Source: Mucilaginibacter_A sp964236465 (GTDB lineage Bacteria; Bacteroidota; Bacteroidia; Sphingobacteriales; Sphingobacteriaceae). From it: 64,000 bases of DNA. The position numbers were made by a program, and so were the translations under genes. Positions 9,226-17,704 of the stretch are shown here, piece by piece. The notes beneath the pieces are model-generated. The model saw nothing but the letters and a program-made list of their open reading frames with translations, had not been told where the DNA came from and searched no databases. The DNA lies in the NCBI GenBank assembly GCA_964236465.1, contig CAXSBZ010000011.1:1-64000 (forward strand), read 5' to 3'. Numbering within the stretch: the stretch's first letter is position 1; every line of letters begins with the position of its first letter.

Positions 9226-10025
9226 TATTCTGATTGCAAAAACTCCGGTACATTAATTTCACGGTTTTCCAAAGTGGTAGGCAATTCAAGATGATAGCAA
9301 CCGGAAGGCAATAAACCGCAACCGCCAAACTTTTTCATCAATTTTTGCTGCACATAAACTTCTTCGCCGCAGTGTTCTTCCGGAATTTGTTCCCAGAAAT
9401 TGAACCCGCCAAAATCACGCAATTTTTGTGTATCGTACAAAACGCAACCACCAACCCAAGCAATTTTATATTTCTGCTGATGATCTGCGTTAACGTTTAA
9501 TTGCTGCCCCACATGCAAAATATTGGCTGCATTGTGCACCTGATAACGCTGCCACTCCTTTGTTCCGGATAATATAGTTTCCGGCTGAACAGATTTTTCC
9601 CAAAACTCTATGTGCTGCTGATGGGGCCGAAATGAATGCTGGTAACTTAAACCAATCGGCATCATCCCTACAAAAGCACAGCCTTCTTCCTGCAACGCTT
9701 TTACCATTCGGCCAAGCACATTTGGCTCCAAAATAATATCGTCATCCAAGTAAAGCGAAAACTCACCGCTACTTTGATCCAGCAAAAATTGCCTTTGTTG
9801 TGCAATGCCTTTCTTAGGCAGGTTTTGCAAAAGTTTTAAAGGCGTTTGATGCAGCTCAAAAATGCGTTGCAAAGTTTGGATGACACCATCCTGAGCAACA
9901 AATTCTTCACTTTGATCAGCTACAATAACTTCAAAATTTTTAAAATTTTGTGCTGTTAAAGCAGTTAAAGTAGCGATTAGTGCCGTTAGCCGGTTAAAGG
10001 TTGGAATAAGAACGGTTACTTTCAT
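9225..10025 (-). CDS. GT2-family glycosyltransferase
   Basis: The 266-residue GT-A enzyme has the N-terminal VTVLIPTFNRLTALIATLTAL, an acidic VIVADQS, and the metal-binding LDDDI (about residue 95) that stands for DxD. It has no membrane segment, so it is a soluble cytoplasmic or peripheral enzyme. It is convergent with hldE and shares a strand with the GT9 gene upstream. The likely role is surface polysaccharide assembly; substrate is unknown. Confidence 0.85.
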   Translation of the reverse strand: MKVTVLIPTFNRLTALIATLTALTAQNFKNFEVIVADQSEEFVAQDGVIQTLQRIFELHQTPLKLLQNLPKKGIAQQRQFLLDQSSGEFSLYLDDDIILEPNVLGRMVKALQEEGCAFVGMMPIGLSYQHSFRPHQQHIEFWEKSVQPETILSGTKEWQRYQVHNAANILHVGQQLNVNADHQQKYKIAWVGGCVLYDTQKLRDFGGFNFWEQIPEEHCGEEVYVQQKLMKKFGGCGLLPSGCYHLELPTTLENREINVPEFLQSE

Positions 10026-10129
10026 AAAAATTATTTAATAGTAAAAGCATTTGCTTATGCTATAACAATTGGTTAATAACGGAATTTCTGATGTTGTTTT
10101 CCTGATTTGCAATAGCATCTAACTTTCTT

Positions 10130-11257
10130 TTAAAAAAAATTGATAAAATCTATCGGTTCCGGAGTTTTATCTTCCGGCCATTCGCGGGTTTGCAGTAAAA
10201 GGTTTTGGGTTGAATCCATCACCTGTTTCACTGTAATTTCATCTACAAAACAAGCATCATGCCGACAATTGCCCGGATTAGGAAGAACACCGGTTGACGA
10301 AACAATACGATAGCCACAAAGCGGACAATCGACAGTAAAGGAAATTAAAATCCGGTTAAACATAACGGAAAACGGCATACCGGTAATGGCATTCACACAC
10401 CAAAATATGCCTACGGTTGGTATTTTTAGCGCTCTGGCCAAGTGGATTGGGCCGGTATCGTTAGAAACAAGCAGCTTGGAAATAGCCAGCAAACCTGTCA
10501 TCCCGGCCAGCGAAAGTTTTCCGCATAAATTTAGGGCTACTTGTTTTTGCGTGATGTTTTCCCATACTTCTTTTACCACCTCATTTTCGAAATCAGTTCC
10601 GGTAATAGCGATTGTAAAACCTAAATCAATCAGGCTATCAGCAATAGCAGCAAACTTTTTTGCAGGCCAGCGGCGGCGCATATCCGTTGCACCGGGATGG
10701 ATAACGATCAACTTTTCACTCTTCCAATTTGGAAAAACCTCATCTAATTCTTTTAAATCTTCCGGGATTGATTGCCAACGCGGTTCGATATCAAGGGTTT
10801 TTGCACCTGCCAGTGCCACCATTTCCAGGTAGCGCATGGCTTCACTGTAATACAAAACGTAAGGCACAGAAATATCCACTTCCGGGGCAACCGGTGCTTT
10901 CAACCCAATTACTTTTTTTGCCCCTAAACGAAGCATAAAAGGGTTGGAATTTTTGCCGCCGCCATGAAACTGAAATGCCAGATCAAAGTTTTCGGCCTGC
11001 ATTTCGGCAAAAAAACTATCGAGCTGTGCTTCATCAACCTGATAATCATAAGCCGCACCAACGCCTGGATAAGGCGGCACCACCACTACCCGATCAACAA
11101 TAGTTGGCCGGCCTGTTAAATATTCCTGATGCCATTTTTTCCCCAGCAAAACAATTTCTACACCAGGAAAAGTGTCTTTTAAAGCTTGCAGCGCGGGCAA
11201 AATAAAAATGAAATCGCCCAGTGCATTGGCCCGCAAAACGGCTATTTTTTTAATCAT
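10130..11257 (-). CDS. GT9-family ADP-heptose:LPS heptosyltransferase-like protein
   Basis: The start MIKKIAVLRANALGD is the canonical GT9 N-terminus. The frame is open further upstream to 11368, but that part is a repeat (11274-11354), so I exclude it. The C-terminal domain has VIHPGATDMRRRWPAKKFA and the donor loop VSNDTGPIHLARAL, both typical of WaaC/WaaF-like enzymes. Length 375 fits. With hldE in the neighbourhood, heptose is a reasonable donor, but Bacteroidota GT9 proteins vary. A Cys cluster near the C-terminus (DCPLCGY...NCRHDACF) could bind metal. Confidence 0.82.
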   Translation of the reverse strand: MIKKIAVLRANALGDFIFILPALQALKDTFPGVEIVLLGKKWHQEYLTGRPTIVDRVVVVPPYPGVGAAYDYQVDEAQLDSFFAEMQAENFDLAFQFHGGGKNSNPFMLRLGAKKVIGLKAPVAPEVDISVPYVLYYSEAMRYLEMVALAGAKTLDIEPRWQSIPEDLKELDEVFPNWKSEKLIVIHPGATDMRRRWPAKKFAAIADSLIDLGFTIAITGTDFENEVVKEVWENITQKQVALNLCGKLSLAGMTGLLAISKLLVSNDTGPIHLARALKIPTVGIFWCVNAITGMPFSVMFNRILISFTVDCPLCGYRIVSSTGVLPNPGNCRHDACFVDEITVKQVMDSTQNLLLQTREWPEDKTPEPIDFINFF

Positions 11258-11273
11258 GATTGATAGAAGAATT

Positions 11274-11354
11274 TGATGCTGAACTTGTTTCAAAATCTCT
11301 CCTGCAAGATCAAAACTTTTTTGATAAGATGCCGAAACAAGTTCGGCATGACAG
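11274..11354. repeat. Composite REP-like repeat, copy 1
   Basis: A degenerate left half (GATGCTGAACTTGTTTCA) is followed by an intact right half, in which GCCGAA and TTCGGC pair around ACAAG. The copy at 36391-36474 is laid out the same way, including the internal CAAAACTTTT. It lies upstream of the GT9 gene. Confidence 0.7.
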
Positions 11355-11376
11355 AACCTGCATAACAATACTGTTT

Positions 11377-11832
11377 TTACAAGCTAAATTTATCAGCGTT
11401 GCACAAACCAACCAATTGCGCCGTAGCCAAAATATGTCCCTGCATTTTTTCAAAAACTACGGTTTTGTCGGATGCTGCTGGAATATCTAAAACCGTATTT
11501 AAAGCCACTAAACTGAATAAATAATGATGTGTGCCGGAGAAATATTTCGGGCAAGGGCCTTCATAGCCAAAACTTTTGTTGTTGGCCAAACCTTCTGTGG
11601 CACCTTCCGGGATTTCATTTTGGTTAACCATTATCACCATTGGCGGAATGTTGAACAGCAACCAGTGGATCCAGGGCGTCGGCGTGGCATCGGTATCTTC
11701 CAAAACCAAAATCAGGCTTTTAGTACCTTCCGGAACGTCTTCAAAAAAAAGCGGCGGGTTAATATTTTGAGACATGCAGGTAAATAACGTGGGGATTTCC
11801 TGGTTTTGCTCGAACGTACTTTTGATAATCAT
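11377..11832 (-). CDS. YbhB/YbcL-type PEBP (Raf-kinase-inhibitor-like) protein
   Basis: The 151-residue protein has the phosphatidylethanolamine-binding-protein layout: SQNINPPLFF at the start, EDTDATPTPWIHWLLFNIP in place of the DPDAP block, then FGYEGPCPKYFSGTHHYLF, the conserved GYxGPxPP...GxHrY signature. There is no signal peptide, so it is cytoplasmic. Bacterial members have no settled function. It sits between two glycosyltransferase genes on the same strand. Confidence 0.85.
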   Translation of the reverse strand: MIIKSTFEQNQEIPTLFTCMSQNINPPLFFEDVPEGTKSLILVLEDTDATPTPWIHWLLFNIPPMVIMVNQNEIPEGATEGLANNKSFGYEGPCPKYFSGTHHYLFSLVALNTVLDIPAASDKTVVFEKMQGHILATAQLVGLCNADKFSL

Positions 11833-11854
11833 GATAATATTTTATAGGTTGATT

Positions 11855-13747
11855 TTAGAATTTGGTTACTTTATTCAATGCTGTTTTTACAATGGTTTTT
11901 GGGGTGATTTTGGCAGATGGGTTTTTTGCTGAAATTACTTTTTTGAAGAAGGAAATTAGCTCGGGCACATGCTCATCAAAACAAAACAGCATCCGTTTTT
12001 CCCAAACATTTTGCCGCATCTGCTGCATCTTTTGCTTGTTTCCGAGTTGCAGGCCAAGTTCTGTGGTATCGCTAAAAAACAAACCCAAACCCAGCTCTTT
12101 TACCAGCGATTGCATAGCCACAATATGCCCGGAATTATCGCGCTGCAACATGGGCAAACCGGCCATCGCCAGCGTGGCAATACGTGCCGGATAGTTGAGG
12201 TCGTCCCAATTGGCGCGCATCATTTCACCATCATTTTTGCTCTCAAAAAAATGCAGCCAGCCGGCATCGTATTGTGAAAACTCTTTTACCCAGTTCTCCT
12301 GCGTTACGTTTGGGTGGATATGCAAAAAACCCGGTGCCATTTTTTGGGTTTTGATGATCCATTCTTTCCATTGGCCGTGCGTAAAATCGCCATAAAAATG
12401 CAAGTGGATTTTTTGCTCCGCCAGGTCAACTACATTTTGCGGGTGCAAACCAATCGGCCTGCCCGGCACAACGGTGTGCAGTTCGCCATCCTGATCGGAA
12501 AGTAGCGGCGTTTGTTCCGGTTTGAACCATTCTTTCTTCGGCAGGTCGCCATCCAAGATCATGGTCATGCTGTTTTTATCGGGTAAAAATTGGAGGAACC
12601 AGTCGCGCATTTCTGGGCTGGAGTAAATTTGCGCATCAGAAAGTGTCTGTAGATCAATCAGTTCCGGCCATAAACCATGTTCCATGCAAATCAGCGGGCC
12701 TTCTTTAAAATGCCAAACAAACGGGATTCCGGTATCGGCCAGCATAATTTCCCGCGCAAATGGTACGGCCTGCCAGTTCAATAAAGCATAAATTATATCC
12801 GGTTTGATCTCCACAATACGCTGCTGCCAGTTTTCGTACGGTATATCTTCCACCTGGCCAAAAGGCAGCGGGCCAACAGTGTTGTACCAGTACGGATCGC
12901 GCATCCACAAACCGTAAAGCTGATGGCCTTGCTCTTCAAAAGCTACAATCCGCTCGGCGTTGTAAGCCAGTTCGCCCACAATTACAATTTTTAACCCTTT
13001 GGGATCAACCTTGTTTGGATGACGAAAAGGCTCGTAAAAACTGATCTCATCGATCAAATTTCCCACCGTGGTATGGTAGCGCAGCGGCTGCTTCACCCCA
13101 TAATAAAGTTTGTACGGGTTGATGCCGCCCAGCGGTTCCTGAATAATTTTATAGCGTTGCTGCGGATGATCGACCCACTCGCAAGTGATTTTTCCGGTTT
13201 CGGCAAATGCTCCTTTTAGGGTTAATTTATTCCAAAACATTCGGTCCAAATCATCAGTCACCAGCTCCTGCCGTTCCATCCAGCGGTTATCGGTTTTTTT
13301 GTGAAGGCACTGCACCAATTGCAGCCAAAAACCTTCTAATTTTCCATCAGCATAACGATTATAATGATGGCGGATACCGGAAAAAGCCAGCACATTTTTT
13401 GGGTTTTCGTCCAATTTATTGACCAAAGATTGCAAGTGATCGTTGTAAAAAACGTCATCCGCAGGCAAATAAGCAATCAGCTTAAACTTTGCTTCGGCCA
13501 AACCCTGGTTCAAAGCCGCACCTAAACCTTTATTTTCTTTGTTTCGGAGATAAACGATTTGCGGATGATCCAAATAAGTTGAAACGATGCTTTCCGAATG
13601 ATCTGTCGAACCGTCATTAATGATAATCAGTTCCCAACTGGGATAACTTTGGATGAGTAAACTCTGGATGGCACGGTTGATGAAATTGGCCTGATTATAC
13701 ACCGGCATCAAAATAGAAATACTTGGTTTTGGGTCATTTTCAGTCAT
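11855..13747 (-). CDS. Two-domain glycosyltransferase (GT2 fused to a GT-B domain)
   Basis: The 630-residue protein starts with a GT2 domain (about 8-130): SISILMPVYNQANFI, IINDGSTDHS, and YLPADD as the metal-binding acidic motif. From about residue 245 a second Rossmann-like domain begins (LKIVIVGELAYNAERIVAFEEQG) and continues with GT-B features (WHFKEGPLICMEHG, then LATLAMAGLPML near 540). The enzyme may add two sugars or couple two steps. Two motif copies are coded in frame, at 12567 (PDKNSMT) and 11878 (VKTALN near the C-terminus). The GT2 assignment is firm; the second domain is less so. Confidence 0.78.
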   Translation of the reverse strand: MTENDPKPSISILMPVYNQANFINRAIQSLLIQSYPSWELIIINDGSTDHSESIVSTYLDHPQIVYLRNKENKGLGAALNQGLAEAKFKLIAYLPADDVFYNDHLQSLVNKLDENPKNVLAFSGIRHHYNRYADGKLEGFWLQLVQCLHKKTDNRWMERQELVTDDLDRMFWNKLTLKGAFAETGKITCEWVDHPQQRYKIIQEPLGGINPYKLYYGVKQPLRYHTTVGNLIDEISFYEPFRHPNKVDPKGLKIVIVGELAYNAERIVAFEEQGHQLYGLWMRDPYWYNTVGPLPFGQVEDIPYENWQQRIVEIKPDIIYALLNWQAVPFAREIMLADTGIPFVWHFKEGPLICMEHGLWPELIDLQTLSDAQIYSSPEMRDWFLQFLPDKNSMTMILDGDLPKKEWFKPEQTPLLSDQDGELHTVVPGRPIGLHPQNVVDLAEQKIHLHFYGDFTHGQWKEWIIKTQKMAPGFLHIHPNVTQENWVKEFSQYDAGWLHFFESKNDGEMMRANWDDLNYPARIATLAMAGLPMLQRDNSGHIVAMQSLVKELGLGLFFSDTTELGLQLGNKQKMQQMRQNVWEKRMLFCFDEHVPELISFFKKVISAKNPSAKITPKTIVKTALNKVTKF

Positions 13748-13800
13748 GACTTGCTAAACTATGATTCTATTTATTTGTTTGGGTGATCGATACAGAAAAA

Positions 13801-13820
13801 AGGTTGATAAAAACAGTATC
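13801..13820 (+). repeat. Dispersed motif copy (TAAAAACAGTAT)
   Basis: AGGTTGA precedes the core at 13808-13819. It lies upstream of the fused glycosyltransferase, in the gap to the lipase terminator. Confidence 0.65.
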
Positions 13821-13894
13821 GGCAATAAGTACCACGCTACAATTTATGGTAACAAATATCGGCAATAAACTACCTGATTGAATCCGAAGAAAAC

Positions 13895-13932
13895 AAAAAG
13901 AGCCGCCCTGCAATTGCAGGACAGCTCTTTTT
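13895..13932 (-). terminator. Terminator of the lipase gene
   Basis: The outer arms AAAAAGAGC and GCTCTTTTT and the inner arms CCTGC and GCAGG form a hairpin around AATT, with a T-run on either strand. It lies 22 bp beyond the minus-strand stop at 13955. Confidence 0.8.
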
Positions 13933-13954
13933 ATCACCCAAAAACTGATATGGA

Positions 13955-15130
13955 TTACATACCAAAAGCTTTTTTTAGTTCGCTTGCCGCAAAAGCCTGT
14001 GCTTCTTTTGCTTGCGGAACTACCGTTGCCATGCCGAAAAATTCATGGGTTACGCCGTCATAATTTTTGCTGGTTACAGTTACGCCTGCTGCTTTTAATT
14101 TATCGGCCAGCATCATGCCATCACTTTGTAGCGGATCGTATTCATCGGTAATAATCGTGGTAGCTGGCAGGCCTTTTAAATCTGCACTAACCAATGAAAT
14201 CCTTGGGTCTTTTGCATCAGCCATCGTTCTTACATAATTTTTGGTGAACCACATCATCATTGCTTTATTCAATGGTTTTGCGTTTGCATTTTTAGTATAA
14301 GAAGGTGTTGTCATATCAGTTTGAGCAATCGGATAAACGCTGACGATATGCGTTGGCACCATAATTTTGTTATCACGTGCTTTGATTGCGGTTGCTACGG
14401 CTAAATTTCCGCCGGCACTTTCACCCAAAACAGCAACCTTTTTCGGATCACCCTTGATGGAAGCTGCATTTTTTACTACCCAGGCATAAGCTGCAAAAGC
14501 ATCATCATGCGCAGTCGGAAATTTATGCTCCGGAGCCAAACGGTAAGCTACAGAAACCACAACTGCGCCAACCTGCTCGGCCATGGCCTGTGCAGAAGCA
14601 TTGTAAACATCAATATTGGCAATTACAAAACCACCGCCATGATAGTAAACAATCACCGGATAAGCATCTTTCTTTTCTTTCGGCGTGTAGATCCGCAGAT
14701 GGATATTGCCGCCTGCAACCGGGATTTCTTTGCCCATTGTATCTACTTTTGAAGGCGGCATCGGGATTTTGTTTTCCTTCATCACGTCCATCACTGCATC
14801 CGTTGGTGTATGGTTTTTCCGTGCTTCAACAGCAGTCAATGTTTCAATCGGCTTATCGCCATAGCTTACTAATTTTTCAATAACCACCTGCATTTCAGGT
14901 TTAATATTAGGTGCCCAAGCTGGTTTCGGCCCTTTTGGTGTTAAGCTTTTGGTTGATGATGCAGTAGTATCTGTAGTTGCAGTTTTTGCACTGCTACTAT
15001 CTGTAGTGCTGGCTGTTTTGGTGTTGCTGTTGCAAGCAGTAAAAGAAAAACCGGCAAGCGCAATAGCAAAAACAGAAGAATAAAGCTTGGCTTTACCGTT
15101 TTTTGAATGTGAAGGTGTTAAAAATTGCAT
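13955..15130 (-). CDS. Secreted lipoprotein alpha/beta hydrolase, HSL-type esterase
   Basis: The N-terminus carries a signal with a Cys at the end of AGFSFTAC, consistent with a lipoprotein, then a Ser/Thr-rich linker (about 35-70). The hydrolase domain has the hormone-sensitive-lipase signature: the oxyanion HGGG (about 168-171), nucleophile elbow GESAGG (about 239-244), Asp in DEYDPL (about 335) and His in THEFFG (about 363). The catalytic triad is complete. It probably hydrolyses short-chain esters at the cell surface or in the periplasm. A dedicated terminator follows, and a small lipoprotein gene lies upstream on the same strand. Confidence 0.88.
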   Translation of the reverse strand: MQFLTPSHSKNGKAKLYSSVFAIALAGFSFTACNSNTKTASTTDSSSAKTATTDTTASSTKSLTPKGPKPAWAPNIKPEMQVVIEKLVSYGDKPIETLTAVEARKNHTPTDAVMDVMKENKIPMPPSKVDTMGKEIPVAGGNIHLRIYTPKEKKDAYPVIVYYHGGGFVIANIDVYNASAQAMAEQVGAVVVSVAYRLAPEHKFPTAHDDAFAAYAWVVKNAASIKGDPKKVAVLGESAGGNLAVATAIKARDNKIMVPTHIVSVYPIAQTDMTTPSYTKNANAKPLNKAMMMWFTKNYVRTMADAKDPRISLVSADLKGLPATTIITDEYDPLQSDGMMLADKLKAAGVTVTSKNYDGVTHEFFGMATVVPQAKEAQAFAASELKKAFGM

Positions 15131-15213
15131 AAATAATTAAATGTTATAATGAGAGTAAAATTTACGACTTGCGCAATTAAATGGTTTTTACAATTTTGAT
15201 AGAATTTTAAACT

Positions 15214-15249
15214 AAAGAAGCTGTCATGAATATTCAAGACAGCTTCTTT
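15214..15249 (-). terminator. Terminator of the small lipoprotein gene
   Basis: AAAGAAGCTGTC (15214-15225) pairs with GACAGCTTCTTT (15238-15249) around a 12-nt loop. It lies between the small lipoprotein stop and the lipase start. Confidence 0.75.
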
Positions 15250-15272
15250 TAGCAGGTGATTTTCGAAACCCA

Positions 15273-15479
15273 CTATGGCTGTTTGCTACCACTTCCCATT
15301 GTATCTACCCGGTTATTAACCGCGCTCGAAGTATCATGGCTTGCAGTAGTTTTTCCGCCGTTGCTATTGCTGTTGCAAGATGCTAAACTTGCTGATACCA
15401 GTAATAGTGCACCTACAATAAGCTGAAACTTGGTTTGGCCTTTTGCAAAACTTGTTTTTATGTTGAAATGCGTTTTCAT
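15273..15479 (-). CDS. Small putative lipoprotein
   Basis: The 68-residue product has a positively charged start, a hydrophobic stretch (FQLIVGALLLVSASLASC) ending in a good lipobox (LASC), and a short Ser/Asn/Thr-rich mature part that ends in DTMGSGSKQP. The residues after the Cys (NSNSNGGKTTASHDTSS) resemble the linker of the lipase lipoprotein next door (CNSNTKTASTTDSSS), and both contain VDTMG. The two may share an origin, or this may be a relic of a longer gene. Function unknown. Confidence 0.6.
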   Translation of the reverse strand: MKTHFNIKTSFAKGQTKFQLIVGALLLVSASLASCNSNSNGGKTTASHDTSSAVNNRVDTMGSGSKQP

Positions 15480-15628
15480 ATAGAAATTGTTTAATGCTGA
15501 TTGTAATGGCTAACCCTGCCAAAATTTTTTTGTTTACACAGATTTCAATTTTGCTGCTGTTTAAATACAAGGCCAGAAATTATCTGTGCTGAATAAATTG
15601 TATTTTCGCGGCTCCAAAAAAAGATTTT

Positions 15629-17080
15629 ATGATGAGTCAGCGAACAAAAATCAAGTCGCTTTTGCAAAGCGGGGAAACCGGATTTGAAACCACGGTAAAA
15701 GGCTGGGTACGCACTTTCCGCAACAACCAGTTTATTGCCCTGAACGACGGCTCCACCAACCAAAACCTGCAAATTGTAGTTGATTTTGAAAACACTGATC
15801 CAACTTTATTAAAACGAATCACTACCGGCGCAGCCATCAGCGTAACCGGACAAGTTGTTGCATCGCTTGGAAAAGGCCAAAAAGTAGAGCTAAAAGCAGC
15901 ATCGATCGAAATTCTGGGTGATTCTGATCCAGAGAAATATCCGCTTCAACCCAAAAAACACAGTTTAGAATTTTTGCGCGAAATTGCACATTTACGTTTC
16001 CGCACCAACACTTTTGCTGCTGTTTTTAGGGTGCGAAATACGTTGGCTTTTGCTGTGCACCAGTTTTTTCAGGAACGCGGATTTGTGTATCTCAACACGC
16101 CAATTATCACCGCTTCGGATGCGGAAGGTGCGGGCGAAACTTTTCATGTGACTAATTTCGACTTAAACAATGTGCCCAAAACAGCAGAAGGAGAAGCTGA
16201 TTACAAGGAAGATTTCTTCGGAAAAGCAACTAATCTAACCGTTTCCGGCCAGTTAGAAGCCGAGTTGGGCGCGATGGCTTTGAGCGATGTTTATACTTTT
16301 GGGCCAACTTTTCGGGCCGAAAACTCTAACACAACCAGACACTTAGCTGAGTTTTGGATGATCGAACCGGAAATGGCTTTTTATGATCTGGAAGATAACG
16401 CCAACCTGGCGGAAGCTTTATTAAAATATGTGATAAAAGAAGCATTGGAAAAAAATGCCGATGATTTGGAGTTTTTAGCACAACGTTTGGCCGAAGAAGA
16501 AAAGCAAAAGCCGCAGCATGAACGTTTGGATTTGGGTTTGCTGGAGAAATTGCAGTTTTGCCTGGATCAAGATTTTGAGCGTTTAACTTACACCGAAGCA
16601 ATTGAAATCTTGAAAAACTCATCCCAAAATAAAAAGAAGAAGTTTAGCTATTTAATTGAAGGCTGGGGCGCAGATTTGCAATCCGAACACGAACGTTATC
16701 TGGTCGAGAAACATTTTAAAAAACCGGTGATCTTGACAGATTATCCGGCAGAAATTAAAGCTTTTTATATGCGTCAGAATGAGCCGGATGCGGAAGGACG
16801 AAAAACCGTTCGGGCAATGGATATTTTGTTTCCCGGAATTGGCGAAATGGTTGGCGGCTCGCAGCGCGAAGAACGTTTGGACAAATTAACGCAGCGCATG
16901 GACGAAATGAACATCCCGAAAGCAGAGCTGGATTGGTACTTGGATACGCGCCGTTTTGGCACTTGCGAACACGCCGGTTTTGGTTTAGGTTTTGAACGTT
17001 TGGTACAATTTGTAACCGGCATGGGCAATATCCGCGATGTAATTCCTTTCCCGAGGTTTCCAAAAAATGCGGAGTTTTAA
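15629..17080 (+). CDS. asnS: Asparaginyl-tRNA synthetase
   Basis: This class IIb synthetase charges tRNA-Asn in the cytoplasm. The N-terminal OB-fold anticodon domain (about 1-115) contains VKGWVRTFRNN and FIALNDGS. The catalytic core has LTVSGQLEAELGAMA, FGPTFRAENSNTTRHLAEFW (motif 2) and GFGLGFERLVQFVTG with NIRDVIPFPRFP (motif 3). Length 483 is normal. The start could be either of two adjacent Met codons. A + strand motif copy at 16434-16445 is coded in frame as VIKEAL in the insertion between motifs 2 and 3. Confidence 0.96.
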   Translation: MMSQRTKIKSLLQSGETGFETTVKGWVRTFRNNQFIALNDGSTNQNLQIVVDFENTDPTLLKRITTGAAISVTGQVVASLGKGQKVELKAASIEILGDSDPEKYPLQPKKHSLEFLREIAHLRFRTNTFAAVFRVRNTLAFAVHQFFQERGFVYLNTPIITASDAEGAGETFHVTNFDLNNVPKTAEGEADYKEDFFGKATNLTVSGQLEAELGAMALSDVYTFGPTFRAENSNTTRHLAEFWMIEPEMAFYDLEDNANLAEALLKYVIKEALEKNADDLEFLAQRLAEEEKQKPQHERLDLGLLEKLQFCLDQDFERLTYTEAIEILKNSSQNKKKKFSYLIEGWGADLQSEHERYLVEKHFKKPVILTDYPAEIKAFYMRQNEPDAEGRKTVRAMDILFPGIGEMVGGSQREERLDKLTQRMDEMNIPKAELDWYLDTRRFGTCEHAGFGLGFERLVQFVTGMGNIRDVIPFPRFPKNAEF

Positions 17081-17086
17081 ACCGTT

Positions 17087-17165
17087 GTAGGGGCGATTCA
17101 TGAATCGCCCTTGTTTGACATTTACAAATCGCAATTCAAAAGGGCGATTCTTGAATCGCCCCTAC
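17087..17165. repeat. GTAGGGGCGATTC-type intergenic repeat
   Basis: Two palindromic units, GGGCGATTCATGAATCGCCC and GGGCGATTCTTGAATCGCCC, frame a 31-nt spacer, and GTAGG/CCTAC close the ends. It fills the gap between asnS and the GNAT gene. Repeats of this look are common in many bacterial genomes. Confidence 0.8.
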
Positions 17166-17174
17166 AGGAGAACA

Positions 17175-17699
17175 ATGAACGCAGAAATTTACATTCGCAA
17201 AGTAAAGCCAGAAGAAGCTGTTGATTTTGCCAAATTGGGTGCCGATTTATTTGCAGAAACTTTTGCTGCATTTAACGATCCGCAGGACATGGCGCAATAT
17301 CTGGCCGAAAGTTTTAGTATTGAAAAGATCAAACAGGAACTATCAGATCCGACGGCATACTGTTTTTATGCCATTAAAAATTGGATGCTGATTGGTTGTA
17401 TGAAAATAATTTTGAATCCAACTGATGCTTCTTTTACGGGCATAAAAACAGCAGAACTTTCCAGATTGTATGTTGCCAAAGCTTATCACAACCAAAAGGT
17501 TGGCGCAATGTTAATGCAATTTGCCCTAAACTTTGCTTTGGATCATCAGGCTCAAAAACTAATACTGGGCGTTTGGGAAAATAACCAAAAAGCCATTAAC
17601 TTTTATCACAATTGGGGATTTGTAAAAACTGGTATTTTGCAATTTAAATTGGGAAATGACCTGCAACAAGATTGGTTGATGGAGAAAAAGTTAAGCTGA
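17175..17699 (+). CDS. GNAT-family N-acetyltransferase
   Basis: The 174-residue protein starts at MNAEIYIRKVKPEEA; the frame is open from 17100, but that part is the intergenic repeat. The acetyl-CoA-binding region reads AELSRLYVAKAYHNQKVGAMLM, with QKVGAM as the R/QxxGxG/A motif, followed by LILGVWENNQKAINFYHNWGF, the usual motif B. Substrate unknown. A mirrored pair of dispersed motifs (17425-17454) is coded in frame as DASFTGIKTAE just before the core beta strand. Confidence 0.85.
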   Translation: MNAEIYIRKVKPEEAVDFAKLGADLFAETFAAFNDPQDMAQYLAESFSIEKIKQELSDPTAYCFYAIKNWMLIGCMKIILNPTDASFTGIKTAELSRLYVAKAYHNQKVGAMLMQFALNFALDHQAQKLILGVWENNQKAINFYHNWGFVKTGILQFKLGNDLQQDWLMEKKLS

Positions 17700-17704
17700 T
17701 AAAA

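Noticed and set aside
11258..11368. N-terminal extension of the GT9 gene (CHAELVSASYQKS...)
   Set aside because: It codes for the composite repeat (CHAELVSAS is the typical read-through of that repeat), and the conserved GT9 N-terminus begins at 11257.
15629..17080. asnS disrupted by the in-frame motif at 16434
   Set aside because: The frame is intact and all class II motifs are present; the VIKEAL stretch lies in a variable insertion.
17100..17174. 25-residue extension before the GNAT start
   Set aside because: It is the GGGCGATTC palindromic repeat read as protein; the ATG at 17175 fits the family.
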